A stretch of DNA of 64,000 bases from Tenuifilaceae bacterium CYCD (GTDB taxonomy: Bacteria > Bacteroidota > Bacteroidia > Bacteroidales > Tenuifilaceae). The notes beneath the pieces are model-generated. The model was given only the letters and a program-made list of their open reading frames with translations. It was not told where the DNA came from and made no database searches. A program made the translations under genes and the position numbers. Below, piece after piece: positions 44,731 to 55,872 of the stretch; position 1 is the first letter of the stretch, and the number at the start of each line of letters is the position of its first letter. Location of the stretch: contig AP027304.1 of the NCBI GenBank assembly GCA_036322835.1, forward strand, positions 2,914,001 to 2,978,000, in the 5' to 3' direction.

Positions 44731-46050
44731 CTAATTTATTGGGTGGTTTTCGTGGAATTTCTTTAACCGGAATTCCAAATCACCAAATTGATCTTTGCTT
44801 ACTTGCGATACACATGCTCTAAGTCCTTCGGTGTGCTCACTACCTGTAATAGCTAGTGATATGGCACTAACACCGTAGTACAGTAGTTCTTCAATCAAAT
44901 CCTCGCCCGAAAGGCCTGGGTATGATATGGTGAAATAGAACCCGTCGGCCAAGGGCTTATCTTCGTCTTTGTCGTACACTATTTTAAAGCCGTTATCAAC
45001 AAAAAGTTTTTTCATGATTGCTGCTTTTTCACCGTATACCTTTACTGCTTTAACAAAGTCGTAAGTTCCTTCGTTGGCTGCTTTAAGCATGGCTGTCAAT
45101 CCGTATTGAACGGAGTGGCAAACTCCCGAAGATAGGCTGTAAACTGCACCATAAATCATTGCATAGCCAAATTCATCGGAACTGAAGTAGCGTTTTAGGT
45201 CGGGAAAGCGGCGGGAGTATAGGTTGTTGCTAATTACAAGACATCCAATTCGTTGTCCTGCATACGAAAATGCTTTTGAACTTGATATTAGCATTAACCA
45301 ATTGCTGGTATAGTTGGCAACGGTTGGTTGGTAAGGAGGCTGGCCTGGTTTTGATAAATCCTTCCGAAAATCCATGGCAAAATAGGCTAAATCTTCAATA
45401 ACAACAACATCGTATGCGGTTGCTAGATTGCCAATTGTTTGAAGTTCTTGCTCTGTAAAACAAATCCATGATGGGTTGTTTGGATTTGAGTAAAGAATGG
45501 TGGAGATATTGCCTTTCTTTAAGTATGATTCCAATTTATCCCGCAATTTATTGCCACGGTAATTGTAAACATCAAATGTTTCGTAGTTCATTCCCAGCAC
45601 TCGGAGTTGTTGCTTTTGCACTGGAAAGCCTGGGTCGATGAATAGAACAGTATCTTTTTGTGCATTGCACCTATTGGTAAGCAGGAACGATGCCATTCCT
45701 CCTTGCATTGAGCCCACAGTGGGAATGCAACATTTTTCATCAACATCAATATTGATGAAGTTTTTAACAAAACGCGATATTTCCTTTTTGAGTTCTGGAA
45801 TACCGTCAATCATAGGGTATTTAGACGCTACGCCTTTTTTTAAAGCCTCAATTTCGGCATTAATGCCTATTTCGGTAGGCTCTATACCCGGAACTCCCAT
45901 TTCCATCCGGATGAACTTTTGTCCGCTAGCCACTTCAATTTTATTGATAAGGCTAACGATTTCGCGAATTGAAGCTTTTCCAACCTTTGGAAGTTTGGAT
46001 TCTTCAATTTTTGATTTAACTATATCGTAAGGGATTGGAGTGTTTTTCAT
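44731..46050 (-). CDS. PLP-dependent class I/II aminotransferase
   Basis: A 439-residue fold-type I aminotransferase. The PLP lysine lies in ISSSKAFSYAGQRIGC (about 255-270), with YSNPNNPSWICF (about 187-198) and VVIEDLAYFAMDF (about 214-226) as cofactor contacts. The gene heads the kor operon, 45 bases before korD, so it probably makes the 2-oxoacid that the Kor/Vor enzyme uses. The amino-acid substrate cannot be read from the sequence. Confidence 0.88.
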   Translation of the reverse strand: MKNTPIPYDIVKSKIEESKLPKVGKASIREIVSLINKIEVASGQKFIRMEMGVPGIEPTEIGINAEIEALKKGVASKYPMIDGIPELKKEISRFVKNFINIDVDEKCCIPTVGSMQGGMASFLLTNRCNAQKDTVLFIDPGFPVQKQQLRVLGMNYETFDVYNYRGNKLRDKLESYLKKGNISTILYSNPNNPSWICFTEQELQTIGNLATAYDVVVIEDLAYFAMDFRKDLSKPGQPPYQPTVANYTSNWLMLISSSKAFSYAGQRIGCLVISNNLYSRRFPDLKRYFSSDEFGYAMIYGAVYSLSSGVCHSVQYGLTAMLKAANEGTYDFVKAVKVYGEKAAIMKKLFVDNGFKIVYDKDEDKPLADGFYFTISYPGLSGEDLIEELLYYGVSAISLAITGSEHTEGLRACVSQVSKDQFGDLEFRLKKFHENHPIN

Positions 46051-46386
46051 GATATAAAAAATCTAAATTAACGTGTATTGTAATAGCATGACTTACAAGT
46101 TAATAAATTAAAACTAAAAAGGCTGATAATTCCTTTTAATCAAGCGTACAAGTTTAGTAATAATTTTCGATAATTTATATGATTTTTGGTTTAAAAATGT
46201 TACAATTTGTAATCTATAAGTTTTAAAATATTACTTATAAATAGAAAAATGGGTATAATTGGTTATAAAATGAAATAGTAATTTAGTTGCATATCGGATT
46301 TGCGGTGTTGTAATAATAATCCAAATTGCTGATAAATAGATGGATATCTTTGAATGCCCGTTGTCTCTTTTGTGTTTTTAAATAAG
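46051..46386. other. AT-rich spacer upstream of the aminotransferase operon
   Basis: No gene is seen in these 336 bases. The kor-operon promoter must lie here. A small palindrome TTACAATTTGTAA (46200-46212) is the only structure I noticed, and no TAnnTTTG box is convincing. Confidence 0.5.
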
Positions 46387-46415
46387 AAGCGGGGTGGCTT
46401 TATGCCACCCCGCTT
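46387..46415 (-). terminator. intrinsic terminator of giant gene 1
   Basis: A perfect 12-bp stem, AAGCGGGGTGGC/GCCACCCCGCTT, with a 5-base loop, followed on the minus strand by CTTATTT. It lies 48 bases beyond the stop of the giant gene. Confidence 0.85.
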
Positions 46416-46463
46416 TCCGAATACATTTATCCATATGTCCGAAGACTATTGGATGAGTGTTGG

Positions 46464-49400
46464 TTATTCCTTTATCCAGCGTACTACCATATTGCTATTT
46501 GCTGAGGTTATTCTGAATATATAGATTCCTTTAGCCATAGCGGAGATATCAACAGGGGTAACGCTACTATTAATTGCAATAGTTTTTAGCACAACACCAT
46601 TGATGCTTAGTAGTTCAACGGTTGCCATTTCTACACCAGAGGGCAACTTAATGTTGATGAACTCTGTGGCAGGATTGGGGTAAAGTTCAATTGCGGTTAT
46701 AGTGTTGTCTCCAATACCAACAGCAGCGTTTTGAGTAACTGCAATGGTTTTGGATTCCACGCCTGAACCTGAAATTGTTATGGTTGCTGTACGTTCAGCA
46801 GTGTTAGGATTAGCCTCTGCCGTTAAAGTAATAGAGGCATTACCTGTGCCACTAGTTGCGTTTGCGGTCAACCAACTTTCAGATGAAGACACGGTCCATG
46901 CAATATTCGATGTGATATTGAAATTGGCTGTACTACTAGCCTGAGCTTCAATGGTCAACTCAGTTGTAGATACCGTTAGTGAAGGTTTCTCTGTAATATG
47001 AATGGTTCCATTTACGTATGAGAATTCGTAGTTGTTATCCGATCCTCCAGAAACTGTTATAGAATATTCACCAATTGCGCTTCCCGTTGTAGCAGTGGTG
47101 GCAGCAATTGGAAGAACATCCAAGTCACTCTCATCATCTCCATTTACAAAACCAGAGTAAGATACTGTTAGTGCTGGAATTTGTGATCCTTCCTCCACTG
47201 TTTTGTCCCCAGCGGTTACAGTTAGCATAGCCTTTACCACGTTTATGGTTGTGGTTTGGGTAGACTCTGCATATGTACTTAAGTCGGAAGGTGTAAAGGT
47301 TACGCTTAGCACTTGGTTGTTTCCCGCATTTAGAACATCGCCAATGACAGGAGTGTATGCAAATGTACCTGCAACATTGCTGGTGGCGTTCAGTTGGGTT
47401 GCGCTCAGTGCAGTACCGTAAACAATATCCGACGGTGTATTCCATGATATTGCTGGTACTAGTTTATCAATAACAGTTAACTTTCCATTTACATATGCGA
47501 TAGAGTAGTTGCTAAGTCCTGTTCCTACAGCATTACTTACGGTAATGTCATATTCGCCTAAAGCACTACCTGCATTAGCTCCATTGCTAGTAATTGTAGC
47601 TGAGGTTACCTCATCACCATCAAAAAGTGCACTTGTGGAGAATTCTGTTCCATTGAATGTGTAGGAATTACCAATGATTTTGCTGAAACTATCTGCTGTA
47701 ATTGTTAATCCGGCAGGAGTTATGTTGGCAACAGTACTTGGTGCTCCCGTTAGCGATAATGTATAGTTTCCAGCATCAACTCCTGCTAAAACGGTAGCAT
47801 TCGTAAGTGATACATTGATGTTGTTTCCTACATTAGCATCAGCAAATTCAATGGTTGAATTTAGTGATATATCATCACTGCTAATTGCTCCAACAAGTGT
47901 GAGGTTGTTTTCAGCGATAACTGCATTGGTTGTTTTGTTGTAGTTGCGGTTGGCAACTGTGAACGAACCTCCAATGGTTAACTCTTTAGCACTGATATCT
48001 GCTGAAGTTATGCCCGTAACGGATGCGAGTGAATAATTACCCATATCGCTTCCTCCGTTAATAGTTATATTGGTGTAATTAACATTTTTAGCAGTACCAA
48101 TATTTTTGTTTTCAAACGCAACATCATAAGAGAATGTTAGTTCGTCACCAGAAATACGGTCATCGGTAAAGCCAATGCCAGTTACAGTTGTAGTTCCGTC
48201 ATATACTTTGCTATCAGCAGTGAAGTTGCTTAAAGTTAAAGTACGAACGGTTACTGAAAGGGTTGCACCTACGCTTGTGATGTTGTAATTATTATCAACA
48301 CCATTGGTAATGGTTATGTTATAATCGCCAATAATGCTAGCAGTATTAGCAGCGGTAGCAGTTACTGGTGCAAAGTCGAGCACGCTAGCATCATCACCGT
48401 TTACAAAACCATCATAGGTGATTGTTAAATCTGGATTTACAGAACCGTAGGTTTTGCTTTGATTATCAGCCGTTGCAGTTAATGAAGCCTTGCCAACATT
48501 GATGGTGACAGTTTTACTTGCAGCAGCATAAGTGGTACCATCAGTTGGGGTGAAAGTTACGTTGAGAGCTTGAGCGTTTCCTGCATTCAGCACTGAACCG
48601 ATAGCTGGACTGTATGTAAATGTTCCTTCTACGGATGCAGTTGCATTCATCTGAGTTTCATTTAGTGCTGTGCCGTAAACAATAGCATCGGGAGTGTTCC
48701 ATGTTATTGTTGGTACTTGTAACGTTGTTAGAGTTAAAGTTCCCTCCAAATAGTTCATCTCGTAGTTATTGTCAAAACCAGCCAATACTGTAATTGGGTA
48801 TTCTCCTGCATCGCTTAATGAATTAGCCTTGGTAGTTGCTACTGGTGCAAGATCCAAGTTGGATACATTGTCGCCATTTACAAACCCTGAGTAGGTAAAT
48901 GTTAATTCAGGGATTGTACTGCCAGTTTGAAGTGTTAAATCATCAGCAGTTGCAACTAGAGCCGCTTTGTTTACGGTGTAATTTACCGTTTGGGTGGTTG
49001 TGGCAAAGTAACTATCGGTTGGGGTTAATGTAGCGGTGATAGTGTGTGTGCCAGCATTAAACACTGAGTCGGAGTTAAAACTGTATGCAATAGTTCCATC
49101 TACATTAGCTGTTGCATTCATGATTTCTGAGCCTGCCGGAGTTCCATATGTTACTGAGACAGGTGAATTCCAGTTGATGGCTGCTGTTTTTTCTTCTTCA
49201 CTTATTAGTGCATCCCATCCGGAACGAACAACTGATCCGTCGCTATAGAAGCGAATGCATAGAGCCCCACTTAAGCCTGTGGCAGTGTAGGTTCCAGTTA
49301 GTCCGTTGCCGTTCAGGGTGGCTAGGAGTTTATCCGAAGAACTAGTTCCATCATAGATATACAGGTAATCGTAGTTGAACTCAGAGTTGAACGTGCTGAA

Positions 49401-52400
49401 GTTTATTTTAACGACCTTGTGGTTAGACGATGGATAAATCACCAAAGTGTAATTCTCACCATTTTGGTAATCTCCGGTTGAGTTTCCTGAATCGTAAAAC
49501 TTAATTGAAGCTCCATCGGTAAGCGAAACTGTTTTGTTTGACATTAACAATACATTGGTTGTGATGTAATTGGTTTTAACCAATGTATCGCTGTTTGTAC
49601 CGTCGGAAACAATTAGACTTACGGTGTAAATGCCCCAAGTTGTATAGTTGTGTGTTGGGTTCTGTTCGGTTGATGTTGCTCCGTCGCCAAAGTCCCAACT
49701 CCACGAACTAATATTGCCTAAACTAGCATCGGTAAATGTAACAGTTGGCAGGTATCCTGTGGTTATATTTGCATTGAAATCAACACTGAATGGTTCTGCT
49801 GTGATGTAATCGGTTCTTGTCAAAGTATCTGTATTTATTCCATCCGATACTATAAGAGTTACATCATAGATGCCTGCTGTTGTGTATGTATGCAATGGGT
49901 TTTGTTCAGTAGAAGCATCGCTGCCATCACCAAAATTCCAAGCCCAGGATATTGCCCCAACAGTTGCATCGGTAAACTGTACGGTTGGTTGATAGCCAGT
50001 GGTAATGTTAGCACTAAAATCGGCTATAATGTTAGTAGCGGTGATGTAGTTATCTACGGTTAGCGTGTCGGTATTGTAACCGTCCGATATGGCTAACGAT
50101 ACAGTATAGTTTCCTGCGCTTGAGTAAGTGTGTGATGGGTTTTGCTCGGTTGATGTATTGCTATCACCAAAATCCCATGCCCAAGAGGTAGCCCCAACTG
50201 TAGCATCGGTAAACTGTACGGTAGGCATATAGCCCGATGTGATATTTGCACTAAAGTTAGCAACAATGTCATTGGCAATAATTTCCATCGATGCTTCGTT
50301 GCTATTACTGCTACCGTCGGTTGCTGTTAGGGTTACAGCATAGATACCTGCAGTGTAGAATGTATGGATTGGGTTTGTGTCGGTTGAAACAGCACTGCCA
50401 TCGCCAAAGTTCCATTCGTATGACGTAGCACCAACGCTGGCATTGGTAAACTGAACAGTAGGTTGATAGCCTGAAGTTACATTTGCCGCAAAACTTGCAG
50501 TTACGCCATCTACTACATGAATGGTTTTTGATATTGATTGGCTAGCAGTTCCGTTTGATGCAGTGAGTGTGATGGTGAAAAAACCTGCTGTGGTATATGT
50601 ATGACTTGGGTTCTGGTCGGTAGATGAACTGCCATCACCAAAATTCCATGTCCAGGAGTTAAGACCAGCCATTAAACTTGCATCGGTGAATGTTACTGTA
50701 AAAGGATTAATTCCTAAAGTATCGGAAACGGAGAAGTTTGCATAGGGCAGAACCTCTGTTACTAATGCCTTCCAACCATTTGCTACTACGCTACCATCAC
50801 TATGAAATTTAGTGCAAAGAGCTCCATTTATATTGGTTGCCTGAAGTGGAGTAGTGAAGGATGATCCATTTTGAGTGGCTATTAATCCGCTCGATGAGTT
50901 TGTGTTGTTATAGATGTAAAGGTAATCGTAGTTTGATTCAGATGCAAAAGATACGAATTCCATTTTAATTACAGCACCCGGTGTGGTGGGGTAGAATGTA
51001 AAAATATAGTCTTCGTTGCTTACATACTGTCCAGCTACTCCACCCGAATCGTAAAAGTAAAGTGAGTCGGAAACGGTCACGCTGCCATTGTGCATTAAAG
51101 CATCGGTTGAGGCGTTAATGTAGTTGCTTTTTACTAATGTGTCGGAAGTTATTCCATCCGATGCAACTAATGAAACACTATAATTTCCTTCAGTAGTGTA
51201 TTCGTGCGATGGGTTCTGTAAGTCGGATGTCGCTCCATCGCCAAAATCCCATGTCCAACTTGTAATAGTAGTGTTTGTTGCGGTTGAATTATCAGTAAAA
51301 TCAACCGTAAATGGGATCATTCCAATTGTAGGGCTTGCAACGAAATTAGAATTTATTGTAGTGCCTGCGGCTTGGGTAAATGTGATACGAACTGTGTCAA
51401 CATCCGCTCCAGCAACGGTAACAATTGCAGTGCGTGCTTCGCGTGAGGTTGTATTGGCTTCATAGCTAATTGTTAGAGTATCGCATTTGGTTCCACTTGC
51501 GGAACTTACAGTAAGCCAACTTGCAGAACTGCTTACAGTCCAATCAACAGTTGATGTAATGATAAGGTCAGTTGTTCCTGCATCGTATCCAAAATTATTA
51601 GATGCATTGGCGTAAAGGAGTTTTCCAACGTATCCATCAACCCAGTTAGAGTTTGTTCCACTAAGTGCAAAGTTATTGAGTGTAGCATCCTGCAAATTTG
51701 CGGTAGCGTCAATAAGGGTGTCAACTCCTGTGTTGGTTGCATTAGCGATTCCTTGATTGAATGTATAGTATGCTAATAGGCTGTTTTCGTCGCCAGTAAA
51801 ACCATCATTCATTCCAGTAGCGATTTCAGTTTGGCTAAGTTCTTTATTCCAGATGCTTATCTCATCCATTGCTCCGTTAAAATATCCATCGCCATTCCAG
51901 TTACTTTTCCCTAGGTAATTAAGGTTGCGGGTCAATGTATTTGGCACGTTAACATTTCCAGAGGCGATCAGGTTCCCATTGATATATATTTTTGCAGCCC
52001 CAGCATTACTAATCGTTGCTGCAATGTAGGTCCATTGATTGGCTGAAAGTACGTTCCCTGTTGTTAAGGAACTACTAGATCCTCCATTGTATATGTTAAG
52101 AGATACGTTGTTGCTACTTCCTGAATTAGCGAGTATGATGTTATTTGAACCTGCCCCATTCCCAAAATCGAACAAGCGGGACCAATAGTTGAACGAATTC
52201 CATTTAATCCATCCGGTATAAGAGAATCCTTGCGAAAAGTCTATGGCCGAAGTAAGCGTATCAATATTCACATAATCGTTGCTTCCATCAAAAGCCAATG
52301 CATTGTTAGTCTGTGCGGTTTGGGTAACTATGACAGCGGCAGGATCGAAAAGTCCAGAGAATACGATGCTGGCATAGCGTGAAGTAACGCCCGCAGGCAA

Positions 52401-54821
52401 TGCTTGCGCAGTAATGCTTAATGTGTCACTTCCTGTTCCTGTGGTTGAACTTACACTTAACCACGATGCAGAGCAGGTGGCTTTCCAGTCAACATCAGTG
52501 ATAACTGAAAATAGAGCTTTGCTGTTGGCTGCCGTATCTATAGATATGGCCGTTCTTGATAGTTTGATGGCAGCCATATTCTGAGTGATGGTTACTGTGT
52601 CGTTTTCAGCGTTAGTGCCAGATATAACCAAAATTGTACTTCTTGATCCATCTAGCGTATTAAGTAAATCCGCAGTAACGGTAATTGTATCATTTCCAGT
52701 TCCAGTAGTTTGGTTTAAACTAAGCCAATCGGTCGATTCGTCTATGCTCCAATCTATGTTGGAGGTGATAATAAAGGAGTTAGTGCTACCCGCTGCCGCC
52801 GATAAGGTTAAGGCTTTGTTTGAAACGGCTATATTACCACGTAGCTGGGTAACTGTTAACGTATCATTTTCAACATTAGTTCCCGAGATTATAAGTTCAA
52901 TACTACGTGTGGCATCTGCTGTATTAGTTTCGGTTGTTGTTATGGTGATGGTATCATTTCCTACCCCCGATTCTTTATCCAACGTATACCAAGTCTCAGG
53001 ACCAGCGATGCTCCAATCGGTATTAGAGGTGATTACAAACTTAGAGGTGCTGCCACTCGCCCTTTCAATTTCAACATTTGCAGTTGATGTTGCAAGGGAA
53101 TAACTAACGCTATTTGTATCATAGCCCTCTACCCAGTTTGATGAAGTGCCAGAGAGTGCAAGGTTGGTCAGTGTCCCTACAACTCCGCCTGCAACTGCGT
53201 TATTAAGGGTATCTATTCCCGTATTTGTATTATCCGCAACTCCTTGGTCAAAGTTGAAGTGGGCAAGTAATCCGCTTTCGGTTCCTACAAGTTCAGAGTG
53301 CATATCCGAAATAATTTGGGCTTGTGTACGTGCCGTACTCCAGATACTGTAATTATCCATTTGACCTGGGAAATATCTACTAGTAGTCCACGCTCCAATT
53401 TCTGCAGCAGTCAGATTAACCGTAAGGGCAGTTGAGTAATTTTCGGTTTTTATTAACGAACCATTAACATAAATACTGATTTGCTTTGTGGTTTGATTAT
53501 AGCTGGCTGCTATGTGGTACCATTTACCAGTGGTGAAACTGTATGATGCATTTGTTATAGAACTATTGCCGCTTAGGGCGAACTCAACAATGTTTCCATT
53601 CTGTAGTTGGAAGTGCAAGTTGTTATTGCTCCAACTATTGGCGTTATAGATACCATTCCAGGATGTGATAGAGCTAAGTTTCACCCATGTTTCAATGGTA
53701 AGTTGGGTGTAATCATTGCCAATGGCAGGAATCGCTACATAATCATCTGTTCCATCTAAAGCGAGAGAATTGTTTAGGTAACTTAATTGTTTAATTCGTA
53801 TTGTGTCATTTACAGCATTTAGGCCTTCAAGTACAATTATAGCATTTCGGGTTGCGCCAGAAGTATTTCTTTCTACTGTGAAAGTAATAGTATCATTGCA
53901 CGTACCTGATGCTTGGTCCAGTGTGAGCCAACTTTCCGATGCACTGGCTGTCCATTCTGTATTACTTGAAATTATCACGTTTTTATTTCGTGCCGTAGAG
54001 TCAATCTCAAAGCTAGAGATTGATGGTGTTACAGCGTAAACCAATTCTGTGGTGTTAAAACCTGTTACGAAGTTGGATGTGGTGTTCCCATTGCTAAGGT
54101 TAAAGTAATAGAGTGTTCCGTTTGCAGCGTTTGCAGAGGAGTCGGCAAGCGTAGTGATGCTTGTATTATCGCCTTCTGCAGTACCCTGATTGAACTCGTA
54201 ATAGGCTATTAACCCCGATGCGCTTGCAGGGCTGCTAAGCGAAGCAGATATGCTGTTAACTATTTCAACTTGATTCCGTGCTATGTTCCATACGCGTACC
54301 TCATCAATTTTTCCATTGAAATAATACCATCCACTGGATCTCCTGCCAATAATCATATTGCTTGATCCCGCATTGTATGTAGCAACGGGTTTTGAATTTG
54401 TTAAAAGACCATTAACATACAGTTTGCAATTTGTTCCATCGTATGTTATGGCCATGTGGAACCATTTACCTGCGCTAACTTTCTCTGTTCCTTTTACGTC
54501 GGTCCATGTAGTTCCGTTTCGAAGAGTTGCAACTGGTATACCGTCGCCACCGATGTGGAGTTCTAACCCTGTTCCTGTTGTTTCATTCAATGTGGATACA
54601 ATTGCCTGATCCGTATTTACTACATTGGGATTAGCCCAGGCCTCGACACTAAATGATGAAGGGTTTAATGCACTGCAAGCCACAAAGTCGTTGTAGCCAT
54701 CAAAGGCTAGTGCATTGTTGGTTTGTGCCTGCACATTCGGTGGTGCTAGCACGCATAGTAAGACAAAGGCCGTAAAAAATAATAAGGCATGTCTAAATTT
54801 CATGTGTAAAGATTTAATCAT
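46464..54821 (-). CDS. giant modular T9SS-secreted surface protein 1 (2,785 aa)
   Basis: Signal peptide at about 1-33 (second possible start at codon 7). Then: LamG about 34-262, BACON, LamG about 350-565, three BACON domains, LamG about 837-1060, BACON, a first PKD, a CUB-like domain (about 1233-1350), five more PKD (WDFGDG/WNFGDG cores, to about 1755) and a second CUB-like domain (to about 1875). Next come Ig-like/MBG repeats (ITWNTP.. with TYSGFVNGDD) and two YDG repeats to about 2610, then a last BACON. The C-terminus (about 2705-2785, ELYPNPATEFINIKL...VRWIKE) is a type A T9SS sorting signal. LamG, PKD and BACON suggest glycan or protein binding. No catalytic domain is seen. Confidence 0.92.
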   Translation of the reverse strand: MIKSLHMKFRHALLFFTAFVLLCVLAPPNVQAQTNNALAFDGYNDFVACSALNPSSFSVEAWANPNVVNTDQAIVSTLNETTGTGLELHIGGDGIPVATLRNGTTWTDVKGTEKVSAGKWFHMAITYDGTNCKLYVNGLLTNSKPVATYNAGSSNMIIGRRSSGWYYFNGKIDEVRVWNIARNQVEIVNSISASLSSPASASGLIAYYEFNQGTAEGDNTSITTLADSSANAANGTLYYFNLSNGNTTSNFVTGFNTTELVYAVTPSISSFEIDSTARNKNVIISSNTEWTASASESWLTLDQASGTCNDTITFTVERNTSGATRNAIIVLEGLNAVNDTIRIKQLSYLNNSLALDGTDDYVAIPAIGNDYTQLTIETWVKLSSITSWNGIYNANSWSNNNLHFQLQNGNIVEFALSGNSSITNASYSFTTGKWYHIAASYNQTTKQISIYVNGSLIKTENYSTALTVNLTAAEIGAWTTSRYFPGQMDNYSIWSTARTQAQIISDMHSELVGTESGLLAHFNFDQGVADNTNTGIDTLNNAVAGGVVGTLTNLALSGTSSNWVEGYDTNSVSYSLATSTANVEIERASGSTSKFVITSNTDWSIAGPETWYTLDKESGVGNDTITITTTETNTADATRSIELIISGTNVENDTLTVTQLRGNIAVSNKALTLSAAAGSTNSFIITSNIDWSIDESTDWLSLNQTTGTGNDTITVTADLLNTLDGSRSTILVISGTNAENDTVTITQNMAAIKLSRTAISIDTAANSKALFSVITDVDWKATCSASWLSVSSTTGTGSDTLSITAQALPAGVTSRYASIVFSGLFDPAAVIVTQTAQTNNALAFDGSNDYVNIDTLTSAIDFSQGFSYTGWIKWNSFNYWSRLFDFGNGAGSNNIILANSGSSNNVSLNIYNGGSSSSLTTGNVLSANQWTYIAATISNAGAAKIYINGNLIASGNVNVPNTLTRNLNYLGKSNWNGDGYFNGAMDEISIWNKELSQTEIATGMNDGFTGDENSLLAYYTFNQGIANATNTGVDTLIDATANLQDATLNNFALSGTNSNWVDGYVGKLLYANASNNFGYDAGTTDLIITSTVDWTVSSSASWLTVSSASGTKCDTLTISYEANTTSREARTAIVTVAGADVDTVRITFTQAAGTTINSNFVASPTIGMIPFTVDFTDNSTATNTTITSWTWDFGDGATSDLQNPSHEYTTEGNYSVSLVASDGITSDTLVKSNYINASTDALMHNGSVTVSDSLYFYDSGGVAGQYVSNEDYIFTFYPTTPGAVIKMEFVSFASESNYDYLYIYNNTNSSSGLIATQNGSSFTTPLQATNINGALCTKFHSDGSVVANGWKALVTEVLPYANFSVSDTLGINPFTVTFTDASLMAGLNSWTWNFGDGSSSTDQNPSHTYTTAGFFTITLTASNGTASQSISKTIHVVDGVTASFAANVTSGYQPTVQFTNASVGATSYEWNFGDGSAVSTDTNPIHTFYTAGIYAVTLTATDGSSNSNEASMEIIANDIVANFSANITSGYMPTVQFTDATVGATSWAWDFGDSNTSTEQNPSHTYSSAGNYTVSLAISDGYNTDTLTVDNYITATNIIADFSANITTGYQPTVQFTDATVGAISWAWNFGDGSDASTEQNPLHTYTTAGIYDVTLIVSDGINTDTLTRTDYITAEPFSVDFNANITTGYLPTVTFTDASLGNISSWSWDFGDGATSTEQNPTHNYTTWGIYTVSLIVSDGTNSDTLVKTNYITTNVLLMSNKTVSLTDGASIKFYDSGNSTGDYQNGENYTLVIYPSSNHKVVKINFSTFNSEFNYDYLYIYDGTSSSDKLLATLNGNGLTGTYTATGLSGALCIRFYSDGSVVRSGWDALISEEEKTAAINWNSPVSVTYGTPAGSEIMNATANVDGTIAYSFNSDSVFNAGTHTITATLTPTDSYFATTTQTVNYTVNKAALVATADDLTLQTGSTIPELTFTYSGFVNGDNVSNLDLAPVATTKANSLSDAGEYPITVLAGFDNNYEMNYLEGTLTLTTLQVPTITWNTPDAIVYGTALNETQMNATASVEGTFTYSPAIGSVLNAGNAQALNVTFTPTDGTTYAAASKTVTINVGKASLTATADNQSKTYGSVNPDLTITYDGFVNGDDASVLDFAPVTATAANTASIIGDYNITITNGVDNNYNITSVGATLSVTVRTLTLSNFTADSKVYDGTTTVTGIGFTDDRISGDELTFSYDVAFENKNIGTAKNVNYTNITINGGSDMGNYSLASVTGITSADISAKELTIGGSFTVANRNYNKTTNAVIAENNLTLVGAISSDDISLNSTIEFADANVGNNINVSLTNATVLAGVDAGNYTLSLTGAPSTVANITPAGLTITADSFSKIIGNSYTFNGTEFSTSALFDGDEVTSATITSNGANAGSALGEYDITVSNAVGTGLSNYSIAYVNGKLTVIDKLVPAISWNTPSDIVYGTALSATQLNATSNVAGTFAYTPVIGDVLNAGNNQVLSVTFTPSDLSTYAESTQTTTINVVKAMLTVTAGDKTVEEGSQIPALTVSYSGFVNGDDESDLDVLPIAATTATTGSAIGEYSITVSGGSDNNYEFSYVNGTIHITEKPSLTVSTTELTIEAQASSTANFNITSNIAWTVSSSESWLTANATSGTGNASITLTAEANPNTAERTATITISGSGVESKTIAVTQNAAVGIGDNTITAIELYPNPATEFINIKLPSGVEMATVELLSINGVVLKTIAINSSVTPVDISAMAKGIYIFRITSANSNMVVRWIKE

Positions 54822-54934
54822 AATTTATGGTAATTTTAAAATAACATATAAAGGAACCTAAAATCCTAGAATAATTGTTTATCAAATTGTACAAAACGTA
54901 ATTGCAAATTGATCAATTCACACTTTTTAACGCT

Positions 54935-54942
54935 GGGGGGGG
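54935..54942. repeat. G8 homopolymer upstream of giant gene 1
   Basis: Eight consecutive G (C8 on the coding strand) stand out in otherwise AT-rich DNA, 113 bases upstream of the giant gene's start and 114 bases past the AraC fragment's stop. Such tracts can slip in replication and change promoter spacing. Confidence 0.75.
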
Positions 54943-55864
54943 ATAACCCTATATGATGAATGAATGATGGTGGTATAGCGAAATTGAATGGATAAACTAA
55001 CTGGTTTTAATATGATTATATATGTTTGAGCAAAAGGTTATTCGATCGTAATGTTTCTAATTTGGATTACTTGGAATATTAAGTTCATTAATTCTGGTGG
55101 CTGATATATTTTGTTTCCATTCGGTGGGCGATATTCCCGTAATAATTCTAAACTGCCGGCTGAAGTTTGTTTGTTCGCTGAAACCAGTTTGTTCGGCTAT
55201 TTGCCGAATTGATAAATCGGGATTTGAAATCATAAGTCGTTGCGCTTCAGTGATTCGAAGAGTGTTGATCCATGTGTTGAAATTCATATTCTCTTCGCTA
55301 TTAATAAATTTAGAAAGTGTTGTTCTGTTTAATTGAATGAGTTTGGCCATCTCGTCTATTGTTATGCCCAAATTTAAGTAGTACTTTTTATCTAAAATAA
55401 TCTTTTTGAAGTTCGACCATTGTGATGCCAAGGCATCTTCTTTGCCAATGTTGTTTATTACTGGATGTATTGTTTTGTATATATTAGGATAGTTGAGATA
55501 TTCAATGGCAAAGAATAGGTAAAAACTCATAAATATTATAGTTAGAGTAATATCGAACTCTTTGTAGGGGAAAAAGTTGGAGATCATGGAAAGGTTTCCG
55601 CAGAATAAGGCTGCAAGAAATGCAATTCGTACCCAGGGAAGTTTCAAGTGTATATTTTCTGAAAAGTAATTATCGAGTCCTTCCTTGTAGTTCTTTTCTT
55701 CAATTAAGTAAAGTTTGCTGTAGTAAAACAGCTGGAATACGTAAAAGATAAAAAATAGAAATCGGATTAAAACGGTAGGATGCGAGATTGACTGAGCAAA
55801 ACTAGTGAAAGTGCTGGTGATGGGATCACCATAAATTATAGATATAACAGCATACAGTGCAGTA

Positions 55865-55872
55865 ATTATAAT
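55865..55872. repeat. target-site duplication, left copy
   Basis: ATTATAAT, identical to 56872-56879. The 8-bp length fits the IS1595 family. The sequence is its own reverse complement. Confidence 0.85.

Noticed and set aside
55057-55647. Independent short AraC regulator starting at 55647
   Set aside because: The frame continues upstream without a stop to the IS edge and joins the N-terminal fragment in frame, so it is the 3' part of a broken gene.
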